In this document: positions 21,786-33,173 of the stretch, in pieces
Layout: each line of letters begins with the position of its first letter
Numbering within the stretch: the stretch's first letter is position 1
From: Chiridota heheva
Taxonomy: Eukaryota; Echinodermata; Holothuroidea; Apodida; Chiridotidae
Length of the DNA stretch: 64,000 nucleotides
Assembly: GCA_020152595.1 (NCBI GenBank)
Contig: JAIGNY010001222.1
Coordinates: 259,001-323,000 of the forward strand
Reading direction: 5' to 3'
Made by a program: the position numbers and the translations under genes
Notes under the pieces: model-generated
The model's database searches: none
What the model was told of the DNA's origin: nothing
Seen by the model: the letters and a program-made list of their open reading frames with translations, nothing else

Positions 21786-22070
21786 TTAAAAATGGTGATA
21801 ATCGCCACATGGTAGAGTAAGGGTTAGGGCTGATTATTGAAGGGTCCTCTGTGTTCCAAGCAGCAAAGTCGGGCCCGTTCCGCTTCGGTGACCCGCTTGG
21901 CCGCCCACCGGGATCATGCTGCATATATTTTCGAGTTGGCACACTTGTCGCGGGTTGATTAGCCCTTACTCTACCAACACTTTTTTGAAAATGCGCTCGG
22001 GAGGCGGAGCCAAAGATGGGGAACCCAAAACGGTGATAACATCGCAGCGTGGTAGAGTAAGGGTTAAACT
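21786..22070. repeat. GC-rich unit bounded by 38-bp direct repeats
   Basis: A block with GGTGATAATCGCCACATGG and TAGAGTAAGGGTTA at 21789-21826 recurs as GGTGATAACATCGCAGCGTGG and TAGAGTAAGGGTTA at 22030-22067. An inverted piece (TAGCCCTTACTCTACC) lies between them at 21961. The interior is CpG-rich (GGCCGCCCACCGGG). A 126-codon minus-strand frame spans the block but reads the direct repeat twice (NPYST) and matches no family I know. Confidence 0.6.
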
Positions 22071-22330
22071 GGCTTCGGCTTTGTTTTATAATCAAAGTTG
22101 GGAAAAATTATAGTAAACTCTAAGCTAGCAACTGAAAAAAGGCAACATACAAAGAATTGGCCGCAATCATGTCATCATATGAAACTGGAATTGTGCATGT
22201 TTCTTACATACATATATTCTGACATTTTTAAGCTGCGCCTTATGTTCCTTGCATACATTACCCCCCAAATTGGGCCCCTTTAAAGGTCCCCAAATTGGGC
22301 CCCTTCAAAGGTTCCCAGATTGCGGTTTTA

Positions 22331-22870
22331 CCAGGACGGTCAAGCAAGTCCATCTTATATGAAAGAGGCCTTCAAAAGAAACAAAATGGTGGAGAAAGCA
22401 TTCAAATATCTTATTCCGTTGAGGAGATATTCAAGTTTTAAATTTAGTATCATTTCTGTAGAAACGACTGAAATCAGACTAATTGCGATGTCACAGCCAC
22501 AGATTCCTCAGTCTTTATGTATTTTAAAGAATGTTTATTTATTTTTTCTTCACTATTTACATTATTTTCCCTCAAACTTTCTTGAGGTGGTAAATTATAA
22601 TTACCCTTACAAGATTTTATTTTACTACTTTCCTGACATATCTAATGATTTTTAAGCCACAAAATGATCACAGGACAAAATATGATAGAATATACAAGAG
22701 GAATCTGAGGCAGTGACATCACAACTAGTCTGATTTCAGTCATTTCTACACAAATATTACCAAACTTTAAACTTAAATATCTTCTTAACGGAATAAGAAT
22801 TTGCAATGCTTTCTTCATCATTTTTCGTTTGAAGTCCTTTTTCAGATGGACTTGACCCATGAAGTATCCT
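22331..22870. mobile_element. MITE family M1, copy b
   Basis: Contains GACGGTCAAGCAAGTCCATCT, TATGAAAGAGGCCTTC and, on the far side, the inverted terminus ending TATCCT before TTAA (22871-22874). The left terminus is degraded (GGTTTTACCAGGACGG), so it is an older copy than 31064-31621. Two short frames (111 and 72 codons) are simply the two arms of the inverted repeat. Confidence 0.7.
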
Positions 22871-22874
22871 TTAA

Positions 22875-24456
22875 AGTGGGCTTTCCATCACATACCAGAT
22901 CCTAAAAATACTTGATGGCAGATTCAAACATAAGCCTACCCAAAAATAAATTCCACCACCATTACTTCATATGTGGCTTTTGAATAGTGCACTGAAACCA
23001 CAATTGACGTCAAAACTAGACAACAATATTAAGCTGAACAGCTCATTCTCCCCTGATTACCAGCGGAAAGGCTCATCAACTCCATAATTACAAGATATTT
23101 TGATATATAATTGTCAAGAGTTTCAGTTTTTAACACCTTGGTGTCACTTTTGTTATTAATGAAAAGCCATCAAATGATTCATATCATTAGAAATGTGTAC
23201 ACTATATGGAGAAAATGGAAAATTGACCTTGCTTTTCAGTGGCTAATATCAAACAATGTCATTATTGTTAGAGCTAGAATTGTGGATAAATAACAACAAA
23301 AGTGTAACTTGCAATTAAACTTTACAAATTAAACAGGAATTGGATAATCATATAATTAACTTTCAATCTATACAAGAAAAGACAACAGAGCTACTTTATG
23401 TATGCAGGAATTCAAAATTGATTTTGTTTCCTGTGACAAGCTGTAAATAAGTGAACCAGATACAAAAATATATATATATAACAAAATAAAAGCATTAATA
23501 TTTAATAAGTATGATTTAGAAGACACCAAATTTTTCCATCACTCTAAAACAAGGGTTCTTAACTAAATTTTGCAAAGGGCCATCATTTCACAGCTTTTAG
23601 GCCAATCGCGTGACAAAACCAGCATCATGTGACAAACAAAACCCATCAAAACAATCCCTGAATACAAACAAGTTGAGAGCATGCATAATTAGAAGGATGT
23701 ACGTCAGATGTCGGCAGTTTTCTTATTTACATTCCTTTGACAAGAAATGAGCCCATTTTATAGCGGAACTAAAGCTAACATTTTATTTGATAAGCCGTGA
23801 TGTTTTAGTGAGCTGATCTGCATAGGAAAAAACCCCAAATAAACGAGCATTTTGCGATTTTTACCGATCTTATTGGATTGATCTTACATGCAATGTGCTG
23901 TATTTGTATTGCATTATATAATGACTATTGTTCACGGGCCAGATTGGATTGTCTGACGTGCGAGGTTTGGCTCTCGGGCCAACTATTAAGAATCACTGCT
24001 CTAAAATTTGTATCAGAATATATTTCTTTCAGTTTCATTTAAATTCTGATGGAGTTGGACTTGGAACTATAATTTGACTTAAGTTTTTGCTGTTCTGCAG
24101 TAATGTGCCACATGATTAAGAAAGGAGTAACGAGTAACCGAACAGTTTGCCAATATAATAATCATAATTTGCATCAAAACTAGCAATTTGGAAATATGAT
24201 GTGAAATAGTCATTTCTTGAGACATTTGATGAAAATGATTGCTGATTTCTATTGATTCTGAATAGATTTCTCAGCACTTTAGCTATTGTTGCTTAAAGCC
24301 TACAAAACATTCATTCTCCTCACTTAGTCACCTATGTTATTTGTATTTTACATTTGAAGATCAAAAGCAGCACCATTATCCCTATCACACAGTGTTTCTA
24401 CAAGCTGAAGTAACAATTCATTCATGTTTGTTCCAGGTAGTAAATGCAGTTCTATC
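22875..24456. other. AT-rich stretch, nothing recognised
   Basis: No gene. The phrase CATAAGCCTACCCAAAAATAAA near 22930 is shared with 19200 and 56470. Region 23550-24000 is of mixed composition but shows no convincing frame. Confidence 0.4.
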
Positions 24457-24464
24457 ATCCAAGC

Positions 24465-24762
24465 CAGTGTTCACATTAAGGTAATGGATGTAATCACACA
24501 CATTATCAGATTCCCGCTTAAAGGAGGAGATGGAGGGGGGAGGGGGGAGGGGAATGGGGGAAGGGGGGGGATTTCCACACAAAAAAACCAATAAAATGCC
24601 AAAAAATACCAAATTTACCCCCAAAAGATCAAATTTGACATTTTTCATTCTCCAAAAAGAAATACCCCTTTTTTTCTTCAAAATCCTCTCACCTCTCCCC
24701 AAAAAAAAAAAAAAAAACACAGGGGAATCCCCCACAAATTTTGAACCTTACTGTGAACACTG
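24465..24762. mobile_element. hAT-type MITE with perfect 8-bp target duplication
   Basis: Starts CAGTGTTCACATTAAGG and ends CCTTACTGTGAACACTG, giving inverted termini with one mismatch. The 8-bp sequence ATCCAAGC flanks both sides (24457-24464 and 24763-24770). An 8-bp duplication with CAGTG termini is characteristic of hAT elements. The interior is 298 bp in total, G-rich on the left and A-rich on the right, and encodes no transposase. The 105-codon and 77-codon frames are incidental. Confidence 0.9.
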
Positions 24763-24770
24763 ATCCAAGC

Positions 24771-27250
24771 CATCAATAAGTATTTTATATCTGTTTGTAA
24801 ACATTATTTTCCGTGAGTAGATAATGATGCCAAAATTACATAACAACAAATTATGACTTTCAACTTTAATATTTGGAGCACTCAAGTCTTAACCAAAACA
24901 CATTAGTTACTAAACGCATTACTTATTGAAAGGGTTTTGCTATTTTAATCAGCTTCTAAAAAGTTTCCAGCGAATGACCGTGAGAAAAGCCTGCCAAATG
25001 ACAGGTAAACTTGTGATTTATATTCCCATCTGAAATGTTGTGTAAAAATTGTTGCGCTTAATAAACACGGTGAATTTGAGAGGTGGGTATAAAGCTGAGA
25101 GCAATCAATCATACCACACTGAACGTAATTAACAACTTTTGCACAATTTTTGCCACTGTCTGTTCATCTGCATTCAGCTTTTCTTGCCTGTTACAATAAT
25201 TAGACTTGAAAACTGATATAAAAGTCAAATGACCAACTTATTTCGTTCAGATTTTTGGGCTATAATTATCCATTTTTGAAACCAGTTATCAATCAAATGA
25301 ATCCATCTATAGGAATTTAAAATCTGCACCAGGTTGTACGTAGTAGGTGTACGTAGTAATAATTTATATAAAGTGCACAAACATGAAGGTTTGTTGTTAT
25401 CAGAGCAACAGACAGGGGAGAGATCCCCCAGTGAGAAGGAAAGGGGGAGGGGGTCATCCCAAAGCACCAACAACTTTAGAAGGCCGTGTTCTTATTTTAT
25501 CAATACTTTTAAAGTAAAGATGAAATCTTCTCTGAAAACTAAAAGCGTCTTCTAAATAGGGGATGGCAACAGGATTTGCCAGAGATAGGAGAGGGGGCAG
25601 GTAGCCTGTCTCCCTCACAGGAGATCAAACTTGAAATAATGTCTTACTTACAAACAATTTCATAACACTCCCAGCTCCATAGAAAAGGGGGAGGGGCCTA
25701 GATGTTTCCAGCACCGAGCTGTAAACCGCTAGCATTACCCCTGCCTCTACAGTATATGGTTTAAGCCACTAAAACTAAAAGAAATAGTAGTTTCTTGGCA
25801 GCCCCATGCTATGAGTATAGTAAGTCAAAGAAGATTTCAACCATCTTTACCGATGAACTCAAAAAATAAACCAAAATATGTTACTAACCTCATGGATACA
25901 CAGGTGTGACATATCCAACATTGTAATTGTTAAAATGGCCACAAGCAGTGGGTAGCTTTCATGAATATTTAAAGCAACTGAACTGATTGGATTGTGGTAG
26001 AATCAGGGTGTTAGCTCACGCAGGTCAGAGAGAAGGTGAGAAACGAGAGGCAGGGATCCTCAAGCAGTTAGACGTACATCAAGGGAAGGTGATGGAGAAG
26101 GACTCCAAGGAGATTTTGACATCATTTTATTTTCTACCTTGCATTTTTCCTTCAGGTAAAGTGCCCTAATTTCTTTGAATCTCACAGAGTGAGAAAAAGA
26201 ACAGAAAACTGATATAAAAAAAAGAGACATAAACCTTACAGTGACACATGATAAAGAAACGAAACAGCGTAAATTCCACCTCGAGAGCTCGTTCCATTGC
26301 AAAGATATCAATGTTCAAAATTGTACTACTTAGATAGGCGGCCATTTTGTATTAAATACAGTCTTTTATATCAATGTGACACAGTTCTATCTCTAATTTT
26401 AATTTTTTCTGTGCAAACTATTTCTATAAAAAAAAAAATTGAGGTACAATATTAAAAATCTATATTCTTTTTCCATTCCTTCAAATTTAATCATGGATAA
26501 ATCAGTTACAACAAAGCTATAAAATTAATATCTTCTTAACATAATAAAGACTTCTGAAAATGTTATTTACCATTTTATTCCATGTCTTGACCTCTATCAT
26601 ATCAGTTGGACAAGCTTGGCCACATGTAGACTTAATTATCACCTAAAGATGCAATTTTGCATTTTGTTGCATTTATCAAGTTGAATATATTTTCAAGGCA
26701 AAAAACAAAATTAGCTACAATATTTTGTCGTTGCTACTAGTTGGCCTCTAAGACTAAACAATATTATCATTTTTCAGTCTGTTGATGGTTAACACTATGG
26801 ACAATATATTCATAAAAAGTACTACAAACAGAGCAAAAACCCAGGATCTCTTTGTGTTACCCGATCTATACAATATTTAGTAGCATGAGAATTTTAATAT
26901 TTCTTGACCATTCTCTTTCTCTTTTCTTGTGATGGCCGCTTAAGTTATCCTTTACAAGGACTGTGGTCGCAAAGACCAAGGTCAGCTTTGAAAGATAATC
27001 ACTTAAAGGTTACACCCCTAAACTGAACTCAATAAGGCAATAACAAGAAAAAATATCCCAATTAAGGGTCACTCTTTAGAGAATCAGTTCCATAATTATA
27101 AAACAAGATATAACAGTTGCTCGAGGGAAAGCACCTTATAAGTTAGTGTACTCCAACTTCAAAACACTTGAAAATATTTGACCATCTGGCGAAAATGACT
27201 ACCCTAAAGGTAACAAATATTGTGCCAATCTGCTGTAGCTGTCATTTGTT
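24771..27250. other. Stretch with no recognised gene
   Basis: AT-rich with G-rich patches near 25410-25450 and 25585-25700. Several 60-83-codon frames have no family resemblance. No tandem arrays. Confidence 0.4.
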
Positions 27251-27264
27251 GTTACCATGGAAAC
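27251..27264. promoter_or_regulatory. RFX X-box-like palindrome
   Basis: GTTACCATGGAAAC fits the RFX consensus of two half sites around AT (RYYNYY-AT-RRNRAC). RFX factors use such sites at ciliary gene promoters in animals. Whether this one is used is unknown; a second, stronger site is at 29627-29640. Confidence 0.35.
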
Positions 27265-27271
27265 CAAGATT

Positions 27272-27275
27272 CTTT

Positions 27276-27362
<87 letters not shown>
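27272..27362 (+). repeat. Poly(T) tract of about 90 bases
   Basis: Almost pure T with one C at 27288. It may be the poly(A) tail of a minus-strand retro-insertion lying to its right, but no retrotransposon body is recognisable in 27363-27600 and no target duplication was found. Confidence 0.95.
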
Positions 27363-27365
<3 letters not shown>

Positions 27366-28035
27366 TGATTACCAAGATACTCTATTAATATGCTGATTTT
27401 GGTGACCGATGCATTAAAAAGCAGACACAAATATGAAAATCAATTTCTTAAAAGCATGCAGTGGTATTCATTACATCCTTGTGTTTCTGGTAGCGGAGCC
27501 TAAAGATAGCTTCAAAGTCGCAGCTCCCTGGTCATAGCATTGTTTATGCTCCACATCAGAAATCTCCAAAAAAACAGGTGAAGTATTAATTAGGCGGTCT
27601 GACATACCCCCAGGTTGTGTTTCTTTCTGCTTGACTTTAAGTTCAAGGTTAACTGACTAAGCTATTAACACCTATGAATGGGCCATTTCCAAGATGCAAA
27701 ATGCTTTAAACCAGCATGGACTCCTACAGGGAGAAGCCTTAAAGATTAAATGGTTTGGGACTAATTGAGCAGATAAAATGCTTAAGGCTGAACGCCTTTG
27801 GGTGCATAAGTTAATAAAGACATGCCTGACCTGCTGTTCAGGGTAAATGGCTTCCCCAATGGTAGTTCCTTCAAGATCGGTGGTCCACTTTGTCTCAACA
27901 AAATTATTTGGACAAATCAGGGAGTAAAAAAAGTAAACAACTTAAAACCTTATAATTCAATTGTACCATCCCAGCTTTCCGATGACAAAACATTTATTTT
28001 AAATGCAGAAGAAAATATGTTAAGTGCAAAATTGA
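27363..28035. other. Stretch with no recognised gene
   Basis: Mixed composition. A 76-codon frame at 27822-28052 is not recognised. Nothing that identifies a retro-insertion attached to the poly(T) tract was found. Confidence 0.4.
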
Positions 28036-28039
28036 AAAC

Positions 28040-28990
28040 TTATGAAACATAATACAACTTATCAACATGAAAGAAGTTAATAAATATGCAAGAACTTAAC
28101 AAAACAGACATTAATAAACGTGATATAACTAAGGAAATATGATACAACTAAATAAACATGAAAACACTAAATAAAATTATTGAACTAAACAAACATCATA
28201 GAACTAAATAAACAAGGTAGAACTTATCAAACATGAATTAACTTGATACATATGAAAGAACTTAACATTAAAGACATTAATAAACACAATATAACTAAGT
28301 AAACATGTAAAACTAAATAAACATAAAAACTGAAACATAATAAAACTAAACAAACATCATAGAACTAAATAAACATGATAAACCTTTTAAACATGAAAGA
28401 ACCTAATACATATGAAAGAACTTAATACATATAAAAGAACTTGACATGAAAGACAATAATAAACATATAACTAAGCAAACATGATAGAACTAAATAAACA
28501 TGACAACTAAATAAACATGGTAGAATTAAAGAACAACACATAACTAAATAAACATGATAGAACTTGATAAACAGGAAGAACTTAATACATATGAAAGAAC
28601 TTAACATGAAAGACATTACTAAACATGATATAAGTAAGTAAGCATGAAATAACCACATAAACATGATAGAACTAAAAAAACATCATAGAATAAATAAACA
28701 TGATATAACTAAACAAACACCATAGAACTGAATAAACATGATAGAAGTAAATAAACAGGAAAGAACTAAATAAATATGATAGAACTACACAAACATGATA
28801 TAACTTTTAATAAACAGCACAGAACTAAATAAACACACTAGAACTGTTTAGACATGAAAGACTTCATAAACATGGCAGAAATGTATAAACAGGATACTAC
28901 TAAGCATGATAACAGTTGATAGAACTTACTGAACATAAAGAACTTTATATACAGAACTTACTGACTATGAAAGAATGTAATACTGTAAAA
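28040..28990 (+). repeat. Degenerate ~19-bp A-rich satellite-like array
   Basis: Nearly 1 kb of imperfect units such as AACTAAATAAACATGATAG, with related forms AACTTAATACATATGAAAG. Divergence is much higher than in the other arrays, so it is older. Two longer blocks (near 28240-28350 and 28390-28500) resemble each other, suggesting a higher-order duplication. Confidence 0.85.
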
Positions 28991-29183
28991 TAGAATTTCA
29001 CAAACATCATCAAATTAGAAATTGTAAACAAAAGTTAGGACACAAATCTTAAGTAACATAATAAAACTTGAGAAACATGAAAAAGTTAAGGCAAAAAATA
29101 ATAATAAAGGTATGTGATATGATAAAAAATTCAAAGGCCAGTTGTCGTCTCTAACGTACAAAGTAACTGAAATTCAAATCCTG

Positions 29184-29245
29184 TGTTTTGATTGGTCGAA
29201 ACATGATGCTACAATGTGCACTTACATTGATAAGCGAATCAGTAT
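29184..29245. repeat. CCAAT-pair repeat, diverged copy
   Basis: TTTTGATTGGTCGAAACATG, then TTACATTGATAAGCGAATCAG. The left CCAAT box is intact (inverted) but the right one is mutated. Confidence 0.35.
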
Positions 29246-29626
29246 CGTTTTGGAATTAATTGTATGCCACCACAATTTAATCACAATAGATGGCCTTTAT
29301 GAAATATGAAAATGTTTTGAGAAACAAAAAACCTCAAGAAGAAAATTTGAAACTGGAATGCTAGGTGTGACGGAACAGCAATTCAAAAAGGTAAGAAAAA
29401 TCAAATTCACTCATGATTATGAATCACAATAAAAACCTCTGGGTTGAGTAAAGGTCAGCAGATTTTAATAATTAATCCATGCAGAGGGGATGTATGTTGT
29501 ATCCATTTTACAAAGAATCTTCTATAGAGTTCATGACATATAACAGAGACCAGCAGAGAAATGACCGCATGGTAACCCAACACTACCAATCTCAACCCCC
29601 TGCAGCAAAAGAGGAAATGCCGCAAT

Positions 29627-29640
29627 GTTACCATGGCAAC
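29627..29640. promoter_or_regulatory. Perfect palindromic RFX X-box
   Basis: GTTACCATGGCAAC matches the symmetrical X-box at every informative position. A single 14-base match can occur by chance in 64 kb of sequence, although a full palindromic match is uncommon. No promoter or adjacent gene is visible to support use. Confidence 0.4.
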
Positions 29641-31059
29641 CTAAAATTGATCCTTTTCTGGAAAATTTCATGACTGTGCCGCCGTTTCCTAACCTAATCG
29701 TGGCTGTCACAAAATTGAATCAAATTTATACTGAAATAATATCTAAAGGATGAGTGAGGTATTGATCAGATGAATCATGCTCATCTTTCAGTCAGACGCT
29801 CAGAAAGATTTTAAGTGAGTCTCAAAAATAATAACTGCCTTGCGCCTTGATCTATCTATCTACCCAGGGAGCTGTTACCCTAATCTACCTTTCTATCTAT
29901 ATGTATTTATAATACAATGAAGCACTATTAAGATCAAACACAATTATTTGTTAAATTGTATTTTTTACAAGTATGAAAGAAAAAGAAACATATATTTTAA
30001 GTCTTTCTGATGTTCTTTACACTGGTAAAATTCTAACCATTTTATTAGTCTATGCAGAACACATGACGCAAAGCCAACAAGCAGTGGCAATTTCTTTTCA
30101 ACATTGGAGGGAGGGGGGGGGAGCCAGAACCCAGACAGTGGTGTAGCCAACCGTGTAGGCTTTATAAAAGGCTTCATTTTTTTAGGGGAGGACATAATGA
30201 TATTTGTCCCCCGCCCCAACAAAATTATTGGGGCTTATGCCACCACCCACCTCCCACCAACCCTCACCCGAGATCGCCCCCAATCCCAACAAGAAACCAA
30301 CAAGCAACCAAGAAGCTTATTAAAAAAATTATATTTATTTCCTACAAACAACCAATCAGGTTTATCCATTGTAAAAACAACCAAACAGGCTCATCCATTG
30401 TAACACGTCACTATCAGACAATAACAATAAAGCACTTTATGTGCAATGATGCAATGAAAATTCCAAGACTCGCTAAAAAAACCTCTTCTCTCACTTTTCA
30501 TTAAATTGAGTGATTCTTTGAAGGACGAGTGAGGTTGGGGGAGAGGGGATACCATGAACAAACTCCAAAAACACCCAATAAGAGAAAGAAAAACAATTTA
30601 CTCTTGTTTTCAATAAAAAATCATTTTCTTGTCACTTTTATTTGATTTCAATTTGGAATCAAAACTCCTATACCTAATATTTTCCCAAAAAGAGAGAGTA
30701 CATAAACCTTCAATAGTGGGTGGCCTTCCAACAAACTAACGACTTTTCCATCTGTGTTTCTGTTAGGAAATTAAGTCGTCCACTGATAGGGAAAAGTAAT
30801 ATACGGTGACAGTGCCTTGTTTTCATTTCTGCGGTGTTCTTGTAAAACAGACAATCCTATATTTTGAACTCCACGATAATTGAAATTGCAGAAGATAGGA
30901 GTGGTTATTAAATGAAAGAGCAACAGTACCTGGGAATCCAAAGCATATACCACAACACGATTAGTTTACCAGTATCACAAAAGTCTTTGATAAGTAGATG
31001 CAGAAATTCATATACTTCCAGAAATGGACAGTCACCACAATAAGTTCTCTGTTAACTTG
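29641..31059. other. Stretch with no recognised gene
   Basis: Contains CAGTGGTGTAGCCAACCG at 30138, a hAT-like terminus without a convincing partner, in a G-rich then C-rich context (30105-30290). No coding signature. Confidence 0.4.
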
Positions 31060-31063
31060 TTAA

Positions 31064-31621
31064 AGGATTAGTTTAGTGGTCAAGCATGTCCACCATGTAT
31101 GAAAGAGGACTTAAAAAGAAACAAAATGGTGAAGAAAGCATTGCACAATCTTATTCTGTTAAGGAGATATTCAAGTTTAAAGTTTGGTAACATTTCTGTA
31201 GAAACGACTGAAATCAGACAAGTTGTGATGTCACAGCCTTAGATTCCTCAGCCTTTATTTAATTTAAGAAAGCTTATTTAATTATTTTCACTATTTAAAT
31301 TATTTTTTCCTTAAACTTTCTTCAGGTGGTATATCATAAATACCCTTCCTAGATGCAGTTTTACTACTTTTTTGATATTCCCCCATGGTTTTTAAGCCAC
31401 AAAATCACAGCACAAAATATGATAGAATACATAAAGACTTTGAGGAATCTGAGGCTGGCATCACAACTAGTCTTGATTTCAGTCGTTTCTACACAAATGA
31501 TACCAAACTTTAAAATATCTCCTTAATGGAATAAGATTTTTGAATGCTTTCTTCACTATTTTGTTTCTTTTGAAGTCCTCTTTCATATAAGATAGACATG
31601 CTTGACCACTAAACTAATCCT
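31064..31621. mobile_element. MITE family M1, copy c (best preserved)
   Basis: AGGATTAGTTTAGTGGTCAA at the left and the inverted TTGACCACTAAACTAATCCT at the right, each bordered by TTAA (31060-31063, 31622-31625). The arms are about 190 bp, including TGGTGAAGAAAGCATTGCA, TTAAGGAGATATTCAAGTTT and GTAGAAACGACTGAAATCAG. The right-hand TTAA is shared with the next element. Confidence 0.88.
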
Positions 31622-31625
31622 TTAA

Positions 31626-32171
31626 AGAAATATTCCCATGTTTTTTTTTTCTTCATAAGAGTAAAATTTTACAAACACTGTATGTAGTACAAAAATCATT
31701 TTGATATGTTATTCCTACCAGGATATATTAAATTTTTAAGGTTCACAAAAAATACTAATAAACGAATAGGAAAAGGCTCAGTATGACATCACAGCAACAC
31801 ATTCTCCCACAAAGTTTTTTTTTTTTTTTTTTTTTTTTAGTAAAACCTGCTAGAAAAATAAATTAATGAAAGTTAGGTATTTAAATACATTGCCAAATGT
31901 ACCCTACTTTATTAACTTTGGGAAAATTGTTTCTAATCAAACAGAAACAACCAATTGAAATACATAAACATTTCCAATGGAATTGTCTCTATGACATCAT
32001 CAAACATGAATTAATCATACTGTACAAAAACATTAAAATGCAATAAGGAAATCTTTAAAAATCATTATCTCCTGAACAGAATATAATATCAACCTGATTT
32101 TTGTACCAAATTTGACTCTAAAAGTATACTCTTTTAAATAGAATTTCACAAAAATACATGGGAATATTCCT
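31626..32171. mobile_element. MITE family M2, copy a
   Basis: Left end AGAAATATTCCCATG and right end CATGGGAATATTCCT are inverted; imperfect similarity continues for about 90 bp (for example GTACAAAAATCA-TTGATAT on both sides). The element is bordered by TTAA at 31622-31625 and 32172-32175. The T run at 31811-31838 is internal. Confidence 0.82.
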
Positions 32172-32175
32172 TTAA

Positions 32176-32844
32176 AGGAATATTCCGATAAATTTTCATT
32201 TTAATATATATGATAGAAGACTATTAAAGAAACAATTTAGTGTACAAATAATGTTAATACTTTTTTTCCACTTGGGAATTATTGCATATCAAAGAAACCA
32301 AAAACGTGACCTTGCAGTATAAAATGTGATGTCATACATACTGTACATGCAGATCTATTATAATGGTTATGTATTTCTTTGAAAATAAATTACCTCTCTC
32401 TTAATGATTGGGAGCATTTTTTTGATTGACTACTGAGATTGGGTATAACATGCACTTTGCAAGAACATGCTTTACTAACCTGGTCATGTATCTTACACTG
32501 AAAGAAAAATACATTTTCATTTGATAGAAATACATCATGATTTATCTTGAATCGGCAAGTATGACATCACATTGTACACTGCAAGGTGACTAAGTATGAC
32601 ATCACAAAGTACACTGCAAGGTGACTTTTCAACACACTAGTGAAATCTTTGAAATGCAATAACTCCTAAATAGAAAAAGATATCAACCCGCTTTTCACAC
32701 ATATTGTTTCTTTAATACTCCTTTATCCATAGGCAGGATTTGAGGGGGCAAAGGGGGTACTTGTTCCCCAAAATTGTATCTTTTGTATGGTGAGTGTTTG
32801 CATCTCAGCATGATTTTGTGATCCCCCACTTTTGACCCCCCCCC

Positions 32845-32875
<31 letters not shown>

Positions 32876-32948
32876 ACACTTTCAGTAGGCAAATCTCACC
32901 CATACCTGTATCATACAATTGAAAAAGAAAATTAATGGGAATAATCCT
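32176..32948. mobile_element. MITE family M2, copy b, carrying an insertion
   Basis: Left end AGGAATATTCCGATAAATTTTCATT; right end AATGGGAATAATCCT before TTAA (32949-32952). The expected right arm (TTTCTTTAATACTCCTTTAT) is interrupted at about 32727-32910 by sequence that shares TTGTATCTTTTGTATGG with the start of the window and that includes a (CA)n run at 32845-32879. It also contains direct repeats of AAGTATGACATCACA and GTACACTGCAAGGTGAC. Confidence 0.75.
32845..32879 (+). repeat. (CA)n microsatellite
   Basis: About 16 CA units after a run of C, inside the insertion carried by M2 copy b. The minus-strand VCVCVC frame is an artefact. Confidence 0.96.
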
Positions 32949-33173
32949 TTAACAGTATAAGGCTTATTGTTAACTTCGAGGCAGGTAACTGCTTCTTGAA
33001 TACAAAACAAACATGAACCATTTAGACACATATTGGAAAAATCTGATTAAAAATCTTCAAGCAATTACAGTCAGAACTATGAAAACAAATACAAGAATGT
33101 TAAAGCAAGAGAGGGGAGGGGGAGGGGAAGGGGCTGCACCACAAGAAAAGCTGATCATTTTAATGTGCATGAA

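Noticed and set aside
21715-22095. 126-codon minus-strand frame as a host gene
   Set aside because: It spans a direct repeat (NPYST read twice), matches no family, and has no supporting signals.
22320-22860. Two small genes on opposite strands (111 and 72 codons)
   Set aside because: They are the two arms of an M1 inverted repeat and give related peptides.
27242-27430. Poly-lysine protein on the minus strand
   Set aside because: Translation of a ~90-base homopolymer tract.
30138-30248. hAT element starting CAGTGGTGTAGCCAACCG and ending near GGCTTATGCCACCAC
   Set aside because: The two ends match poorly and no 8-bp duplication borders them.
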